Part shown: positions 56,931 to 64,000 of the stretch, in pieces | Numbering within the stretch: the first letter of the stretch is position 1 | Layout of the letters: each line of letters opens with the position of its first letter | The notes under the pieces: model-generated | Databases searched by the model: none | What the model was told of the DNA's origin: nothing | Seen by the model: only the letters and a program-made list of their open reading frames with translations | Position numbers and translations under genes: made by a program | From: Closterium sp. Naga37s-1 | Taxonomy: Eukaryota; Streptophyta; Zygnematophyceae; Desmidiales; Closteriaceae | Assembly: GCA_947471745.1 (NCBI GenBank) | Contig: CANJKZ010001150.1 | Span: 248,001-312,000, forward strand | Length of the DNA: 64,000 nt | Direction: 5' to 3'

Positions 56931-59900
56931 CTATTCAGCTGGTTTAAAGACCAGCACGCCCCACTTGGGCAGGTTGACGAAGAGCTTGCCATGGTTCGGG
57001 GTCAGCTGCTTGCCAGCATTGCCAGACGTGGCCCACCCCCCGTACTCGGCATCTTGCGAGTTGAACACCTCTACATACGGCCGATCACCGCCGCCCACCC
57101 GAACGCCATAGTCGGCCTTCTCCCACTGGGCCTCGCCCGCATTCACCACCACCAGGAGTGCCTCGCTCTCGGTCTGTTCCGAAAGGTGGGGAGGTGAGTG
57201 ACGGGGGATCACTGTTTTTAAGTTAAACTCGGGCCAGGCCCAACAGTACCTCGAGCAGTGCCTACTGAGAGAACAGTGCCTGAACGTCAAGCAACGCCTT
57301 GCATGGAGAGCAGGGCGAGTGCACCCACCTGGCGTCTGAACGCGATGACACAGTTGACCTCATCGTAGTGCACCGTCTCAAATGCCCCCCGCTGCAGCGC
57401 TGCACTCGCCGCCCGCAGCCCGTTGGCCGCCCGCACCAGCGCCTGCATCTGCTGCCCCACCATGTCCTCTGGGATGTGCCGCAGAGGGGCAGACGGGGAG
57501 AGGGGCGTGTGAGTGGCATGGGGCGACCGACGGGAGGAGTGTGCGGTCTGAAACAGGTGTGACCTGGTGAGGGGCAGCACTTGCAGGCATGCATGGGGAG
57601 GTGAGGTGGGCTTACCAGTGTACTGCCAGTCGAGCATGTCTCTGGGAGTGACCCCCCACCACCTGGGATGCATGGTCTCCGACCCCATGAACGTCATTGG
57701 TATGCCCTGTGCGCACACCTGGCGCAGCACAAGCACAGCATGCCATAGCACGTGCATGCAGCACGCAGATGAGGTGGAGGTGAGATGCATGATGATATTC
57801 GCCTTAACAAACTTTCCTGAAATCCTGGCTGAAGCGACTGCATCCCCTGCACTATCTATGTACTGCATTCGACGACCCTCAAGCCTAGAGTGCACTTGAC
57901 TTGGATAAAAAGGCTCAGGGGAGTGGGTTGCAAGGTAGGGGAGGAAGTGGCACCTGGCAGGCGAACCACATGCGCACTTTGGCGCGCGCAGTCCAATCCT
58001 CACGGCCCCCAAACAGGTCCACTGCGTACCTGCCGCCCATGGGAGGGTGGGATGGTGGTGGTGGTGGAGCGGCCATGGGATGGCCTCAAGAGGTGAGACG
58101 AGAGGCCATGAGGAGACCGAAAGTGAGGGATTCGTGGTAGAGAGTAGAGCAGCACAACGCAGACTGGTCTGGGAGTTCTGCCATGCGAGAATGGTGACGA
58201 CACCACATTGCACTGGCCATAAGCTTACCTCATACCTAAACAGATTCTCCACACACTGGGTAACCCTGTGTTTAGCGCCCCCACTTAGCGCCCCCACTAC
58301 TTAGCGCCCCCACTACTTAGCACCCCCACTACTTAGCACCCCCACTGACTTAGCGCCCCCACTACTTAGCGCCCCCACTGACTTAGCGCCCTCACTTACT
58401 TAGCCCCCATACTTACTTTGCGGTGCAGGTTTGAGGTGCAGGTTTGAGGTGCAGGTTTGACGTGCAGGTTTTAGGTGCAGGTTTGAGGTGCAGGTTTGAC
58501 GTGCAGGTTTGAGGTGCAGGTTTTAGGTGCAGGTTTGAGGTGCAGGTTTTAGGTGCAGGTTTGAGGTGCAGGTTTGATGTGCAGGTTTGAGCCCCACTTT
58601 TGCGCCCCCACTTAGCGCCCCCACTTAGCGCCCCCATTTCACCATGCCTATAGTACCCTATTTGTGACCGTACCTGTGGTAACCCTGTATGTCATCGTCA
58701 TATCTGCCATCTCTGCGGCACCCGACCTGGTCGTGCGACCCCAGGAAGTACTTGACACACTGCCATCATTCACAACCGATTTTGGGGGTGTCGTGTTGGG
58801 ACTTTGGGTTTGAGTGGAACCAATGGCATGAGTTCCAAGTGGAGACACGAGCAGTAGATCGCACAGATAAGATGAATGAAGATACGCTCAGACAGGCAAC
58901 GGCAAACACAGCTGCGTGTGCATGCGTCTGTGTGCGCCCTCCAGCCGGCGCAGTCTCAAACTCGCCTGGCAAAGAGAGAAGGCAAGAGTGGCACACGACA
59001 GGCAGTGAGGGCAGGAGGGGCGTTGACCTGCGTTGACTTGGAGTAGCCGGGCAGCAGGGTGAGCAGCGCCTGCAGGCGGCCCAGGGGGCGGGGGCCATCG
59101 GAGAGCATGAAGGAGCGCATCTTGTAGAAGGACGTGTGCATCCACGTCGCGTCGTACCCCGCGTCTGACAGCACCTCCGGTACCTCGGGGGTGATCTCTG
59201 CACGTGCATGCATGTGCATGCATGGGTAAGGAGAGCAGGGATGGAGAGAGTTGAGTGGGTATGCACTGGGAATGGGGAACACGGGAGCATGCTGCAGCGC
59301 ACTGGGGGGATCAGGTGCGAGTGCTGAGAAGTGGAGAGTGCAGGTGAGGAGTGCAGATGAGGAGTGCAGGCGAGGAGTGCAGGCGAGGAGTGCGTGTGGG
59401 AGCGGGTGAGGAGTGCGTGTGGGAGCAGGTGAGGAGTGCGTGCGTGGCAGCAGTGAGCCTTACCGGAGATGAGGATGCGGTGGGGGAACTCGCGGTGCAG
59501 GTGCCACGTGAGGCTCTGCGACACCTTCCACGGCATGGCGTGCACACAGTCAAACCGCAGCCCGTCGCCTGCGCGCCCATGGGGATGGGCGGGGGAGGGT
59601 GGGGGGAAGGAGGGTGGTGACAGCGAGGGACGGGAGGAGGGGACAACGGGGCGGAGAGGGGTATCTGGATCTTGGCACGCTGATGAAGGAGGAGAGGCGT
59701 GCAGAGGCGTGACAGGACCCATGAGGAGAGGACTGCTAGAGCGCAGGGGGTCTGCAGCACTTCCTCGCAAACCTAATACCTAGTAGCTTGCGGGCATTGC
59801 GTGCCAAGGCAAGGCATGGCAGTGCATGGGTGGGTGGGGAAGCAGGAGCGCACCGTTGTACTCGTGGAGGAAGAGGCGAGCGGCATCCAGCACCATGTCC

Positions 59901-62900
59901 TTCACCTCCTGCTGCCACCACGCGAAGGTCTTGCCCCATGATGAGTCGCCGCCCCCGTCAAAGTACAGCCCTGATGGGCATGCGCGCACGGAGATGGGGG
60001 AAGGACATGGGGTGGAGAGATGCGAAGAGATCAAGGGGACATGGGAGCAAGTTGAATTGGGCGGATACTGGAAGCATGGGTGAGCAAGGGAGAAGCAGGG
60101 GGCGGTGATGTGGAAAGCGGGAAGCAATCCTAGTGGCGGATCGTGACATTGCGTGGGGCTGACGAGATCATTCACGCTCACCTCCCTTCTTGGTCGGTCC
60201 ATCATACTCCCAGAGACTGCGAAGGAAGGAGAAGGGAAGAGGACAGGCACACACGCACGCACAAAGGCGAGTTAAGAGAGAGCAACTAAGGGAACAGGAG
60301 ATTCACATGGGTTAGTACTTCTAGTAAAACCTAAACCGGAGAATGTTCCAGCAAGGGCTGTCAGCACCGGGAAACGTGAACCCTCGTCCCTTTCAAAATT
60401 GAGAAAACTGTGAAACGTGGAAAACGTATTCGCCCACAGTCCACCAGCCACAATCCAGCCTCCCCCATCCACCATCCAGCCATCCAGCCTCCCCATCCAC
60501 CATCCAGCCTCCCCCATCCACCATCCAGCTTCCAGCATCCAGCATCCAAAACACCCCATCCAGGGTAGGCACGTGGCCCATGCAGCGCACCTGTTGAGGT
60601 TGGGCGCCAGATGGTGCAGCACCACGTCGAAGATGACCGCCATGCCTGCACACGCCGCATAGCACATGCCACATGGCACATGGGATGAGGCGCCATGGGA
60701 TGATCGTATGGTTGGCATGGCATGGTGCGAGGAGGTACAGGAGTGGCACAGCATGTGGCATATGGTGGCTGAGGTATGGTGATCTTGCTACCCAGCTGCA
60801 GCCTCTCAATCTCCCCATGCCATTCACCATGCACCATCCACAATGCCAGTCACCACGCACCAGGGAGGTCACCATGCACCAGGGAGGTCACCATGCACCA
60901 GGGAGGTCACCATGCACCAGGGAGGTCACCATGCACCAGGGAGGTCACCATGCACCAGGGAGGTCACCATGCACCAGGGAGGTCACCATGCACCAGGGAG
61001 GTCACCATGCACCAGGGAGGTCACCATGCACCAGGGGGGTCACCATGCACCAGGGAGGTCACCATGCACCAGGGAGGTCACCATGCACCAGGGAGGTCAC
61101 CATGCACCAGGGAGGTCACCATGCACCAGGGAGGTCACCATGCACCAGGGAGGTCACCATGCTGGGAGGTCACCATGCACCAGGGAGGTCACCATGCACC
61201 AGGGAGGTCACCATGCACCAGGGAGGTCACCATGCAGCACGGCAGTCCGCACCATGACAGCCAGCATGCACCATGCACCAGCGAGCCTCACCTTGGGAAT
61301 GGGCGGCGTCAACCAGCTCTCGGAGCTCCAGGGGGGAGCCGTAGAAGGGGTGGGGGGCGAAGAGCAGGCGGGGGTTGTAGCCCCACTGCCCGCAGTACTC
61401 GTGCACTGGCAGCATCTGCACGCACCACACACGCACAGCGGGTACAAGTATTGTCCTTCGATATACAACCTCAGCATCCAGTCAGGCTCCGCACGTCCTA
61501 TCATCCCCTGCTGCCCACCACCCCTGCTGCCCACCACCCCTGCTGCCCACCACCCACTGCCTCGCATGCCCTGAGCAACAGCTGACCTGAACGGCGTTGA
61601 ACCCAAGGCTCTTGATGTACGGCAGCTTCTCCTTGAGCGCAGCGAACGTGCCGCCACCCGGCAGACGCCTGCACATGTCAGGCACGGAGCACGGGGCGTG
61701 GGGCACATAGTGTTACACACGCACGGTGTCATGGCTGATTCAATGTGCGCGCGCAGGTTCAGTGGACGAACAGAATCGCCATTGCTCGGCCACATACAGG
61801 CGTCTATCTCATAACATCACAACGACCATCAAGACATCCATACGTACATCCATGATTCATCCATCCACCATACGCCCATACAGACATCCATCATCTATCC
61901 TTCCACCCATGCCTCACCCGGTGAAAGCGCCAACGTGCAGCTGATAAATATTGAGGGCCTCGAACGGGGGCGGTTCAAAGGGGGTCCAGGAGAAGCGCGG
62001 GTCCACCACGATGCAGTCGTTGCTCTCGTAGTCCGTCGCGCGCGCCCTCGCGTCCCGCCTCTCCAGGATCTTTCCCTCCCACTCGAACACCAAGTGATAC
62101 TTGTCGCCCTGGAGCACGAAGGGTGGAATAACGGCACTGGCAAGGCGCACGGAAAGTGCCAGAAGAAAGGCAGTAGCGCGGTAGCTGACGAGGAAGGAAG
62201 TTAATTCCGTGCGGGTGCTGAGATTGCAGTCCTTCACAGTCAAAAAGGAACGTTAGCCGCGTCCATACCGCCGCAATCATGACCATCATGTCCACGTCAT
62301 GCAGCATGGGGCACTCACGGCAACAACGTTCGCAACTCGCGCGAACCACACGTTGCCGTCGCGCCCCATCTCCACCCTCTCGCCTTCTGCTGCCGCGCCT
62401 TCCGCGTCACCGCCACCAGCGCCAGCGCGGGCGGGCGAGAGGCGCTTGACGACTAATGTGGCGCGCTGAGGGTGCGGAGCCCACACGCGGAACACGCAGC
62501 CCCCGTGGTCGTCCAGCGTCGCGCCGAGCGCGGGGATTGACGCCTGCAGATCGGGAAGGATCGAATATGAAGTTACTCGTACTGTACGCGCGGTCATCTA
62601 GCGTTGCTCTGGTAGCAGGGCCATTTCCTGTACGCACAGCGATAGCGCAGGCGCACAGCGGGTTTTTCCTTCACGAGGGAACTCTACGAATGAGAGCGGC
62701 ACGCAGGGAGGAAACGGGATTCATTGAGTCGTGTGGATGAAGGTCGAGAGGCACGTCGCTAGAAAAACTCGGAGAGTCTTGAGTACGGTAGCGCGTGGTA
62801 GTGCTGGTTACCAGAATCTCTTCATCTGTAGCTCCTGCTGTGCCGTTGCTGCTCGTGCGCGTCACTCCGTCCTGCACCACCCCGTCAACCTGCTGCTGCT

Positions 62901-63282
62901 CCACCGCCGACCCTTGCGCCGCTGCACAAATAATTTCCCTCCGAATCCGACGATCATTTCCTCTGCAGCTTCCACCCCGCGCCACGCCACCAAGGCTCCT
63001 CCCGCCGACGCCGACGGGAAGACCACGCGAGGTCGCTGCGAAGCCCGTTCGAGAGCTTGCATGGCTCGACGTGCTCGGTCCTACATAACGTGTGAGCGCA
63101 TTGCGTGGGCCGAAGGTGGAGGTCGGATGTGGGCCTCCTGGACTGCAAGCAGCTCCCGTGATGCGCACTACGGGTGCTGGACAGGATCGTGCTGCCCTAA
63201 TTGGATAAGCTTGCGGGAGGACCAGTGAGTGACTGACTCCGGCTGTTCTAATGACGTGGCTCGGCGATATCAAGGGTTCCAT
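56931..63282 (-). CDS. GH13 alpha-glucan branching enzyme, plastid-type N-terminus
   Basis: Builds alpha-1,6 branches in starch-type glucan. Exons (minus): 63282 to about 62812 or 62755, then 62543-62319, 62108-61918, 61668-61587, 61415-61292, 60645-60591, 60216-60182, 59970-59854, 59568-59464, 59197-59028, 58759-58674, 58029-57954, 57706-57616, 57468-57329 and 57173-56931. Exons 2-15 give 579 residues in frame; exon 1 adds about 157-176, transit-peptide-like. Order: CBM48-like module (CVFRVWAPHPQRATLVVKRL), IYQLHVGAFTG, YIKSLGFNAVQMLPVHEY, VIFDVVLHHLAP, then the catalytic residues: nucleophile Asp in GDGLRFDCVHAM, acid/base Glu in ILISEITPEV, and Asp in FLGSHDQVG. MGSETMHPRWWG and a beta-sandwich C-terminus (EVFNSQDAEYGG, WGVLVFKPAE) finish it. 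The layout resembles bacterial GlgB-like enzymes more than plant SBE I/II. The exon 10 donor (GTCAAC) is weak. The exact GH13 subgroup is inferred. Confidence 0.9.
58265..58600. repeat. Two short arrays in branching-enzyme intron 11
   Basis: CTTAGCGCCCCCACTA-type units of 15-17 bp (58265-58425), then GTGCAGGTTTGAG units of 13 bp (58425-58590), with the first type resuming near 58605. No coding signal. Confidence 0.92.
59335..59450. repeat. Short arrays in branching-enzyme intron 9
   Basis: GGTGAGGAGTGCAGGCGAGG-like units of about 14-22 bp, about seven loose copies, close to the exon 9 donor at 59463. They do not clearly copy the exon end. Confidence 0.75.
60435..60560. repeat. CCATCCACCATCCAGCCTCC repeats in branching-enzyme intron 6
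   Basis: Degenerate units of 10-22 bp between exons 6 and 7. Intronic, no other function apparent. Confidence 0.8.
60850..61236. repeat. 19-bp x20 array in branching-enzyme intron 5
   Basis: GGTCACCATGCACCAGGGA in near-perfect tandem, with one shortened unit near 61160. It is unrelated to either flanking exon end. A 16-bp CTGCTGCCCACCACCC unit is repeated three times at 61509-61557 in intron 4. Confidence 0.93.
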
Positions 63283-64000
63283 GATCAATTTCGAAGGCGG
63301 TCGAGGAAGAAGCGCGACGAGAATATGGAAGCGAGTACGTTCATTCGAGAACGATCTCCTTAGCTATGACGAAGACGTGTCCTGAAAACGACTATCTCGA
63401 ATGACAACCAGCTCTGGATGATCAACAACAGCCACGCATATACTAAGAGCTGTTTATGATTCTGAGAGTATCACAGGACATGAACATAAAGCACCTGATT
63501 TCTCATTTTTCATGAAGCATGATCGGCTGCCAGCACGCAATCAGGAATTCGTGGATTGCCTATTTGCGCGCGTGCCTGCCAGGCATCGATCTTGTCGAAT
63601 CAACTGCTCTTGCCTCGCCCGAGGCCTGTGAATGGACAGTTGGTTCAGCAGTTCCCGCCTTCAGGGAGATTTTCGAGGGCTTTCGAGAATATCAAACATG
63701 AAATCTCTCTACAGTACACGGAGACAGATGGTATTGCCCTAGCTTTGAGATGAAGTGCAGCAACAAGCACATTATATGTGAACCATTCCAGGCCCATTCT
63801 GGAGGTCAGATGCAATATCAGTAATGCTCTGCCGCATCACTTGGGACGCTTGCATTCTTCAGCCTGACTGCATTTCCTAGAGATGGATGGAACTCTGGCA
63901 AGGTAGGAGACTGTTGCAATGTTACATAGTAGTACATCACAGGAGTCTGTCCTTAATGGTACAGCCAACGCACTGGTCTCTTTCGTGCATTTCCCAGGTC
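63283..64000. other. Right-hand flank
   Basis: Upstream side of the branching-enzyme gene, expected to include its promoter. AT-richer unique sequence; short open frames near 63519-63750 show no recognisable domain. Confidence 0.4.

Noticed and set aside
60850-61236. Donor-type duplication in branching-enzyme intron 5
   Set aside because: The 19-bp unit does not match the exon 5 end or any donor, so it is an ordinary intronic minisatellite.

Overview
The window is nuclear DNA of a photosynthetic eukaryote in the green lineage, most likely a streptophyte alga or an early-diverging land plant. The evidence is: eight spliced genes with 6 to 15 exons and GT-AG introns; plant-specific proteins (chloroplast SRP54, an MKK3-type MAP kinase kinase with a C-terminal NTF2 domain, a soluble inorganic pyrophosphatase, a starch-phosphatase-like protein, a glucan branching enzyme); several plastid transit-peptide-like N-termini; an EAR-type LxLxL motif; and a plant-type TTTAGGG motif. 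The DNA is GC-rich and extraordinarily rich in minisatellites. The species cannot be fixed from sequence alone.

Layout. 1-9100 is satellite DNA: a 28-bp satellite (1-7510), a short TTTAGGG motif at the junction, and nine copies of a 181-bp repeat. 9571-17259 (+) is cpSRP54 in 13 exons, with a 3.3-kb intron made almost wholly of 11- and 12-bp repeats. 17968-22305 (+) is a secreted serine carboxypeptidase in 11 exons. 22306-32600 is gene-poor and built mainly of tandem arrays (27-bp GC-rich, 28-bp, 22-bp, 21-bp, GGGCA, 72-bp hairpin-forming, 23-bp). 32602-36224 (-) is a plastid-type protein with four SAP motifs and a C-terminal membrane helix. 37528-44829 (+) is a fusion of a degenerate dual-specificity phosphatase domain with a long coiled coil. 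45332-46823 (-) is a soluble inorganic pyrophosphatase. 47257-49141 (-) is an LCMT-like SAM methyltransferase. 50078-50896 (+) is an intronless protein with an EAR motif. 51684-55755 (-) is MKK3. 56931-63282 (-) is a GH13 branching enzyme in 15 exons.

The exon models come from reading splice sites and checking phase. For seven of the eight spliced genes every junction from ATG to stop keeps frame. In the SAP gene and the branching enzyme the first exon boundary is uncertain. The genes do not form an operon. At least three, and probably four, products look plastid-directed (cpSRP54, SAP protein, phosphatase-coiled-coil protein, branching enzyme), and two touch starch or glucan metabolism.

The most unusual signal is a recurrent architecture. 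In at least ten introns of five genes (probably twelve of six), the last part of the exon plus its GT donor is tandemly repeated downstream, from 2 up to 20 times, so the intron carries a ladder of near-identical 5' splice sites. Only one comparable duplication is seen at an acceptor. This looks like a process that expands introns by duplicating 5' splice junctions.
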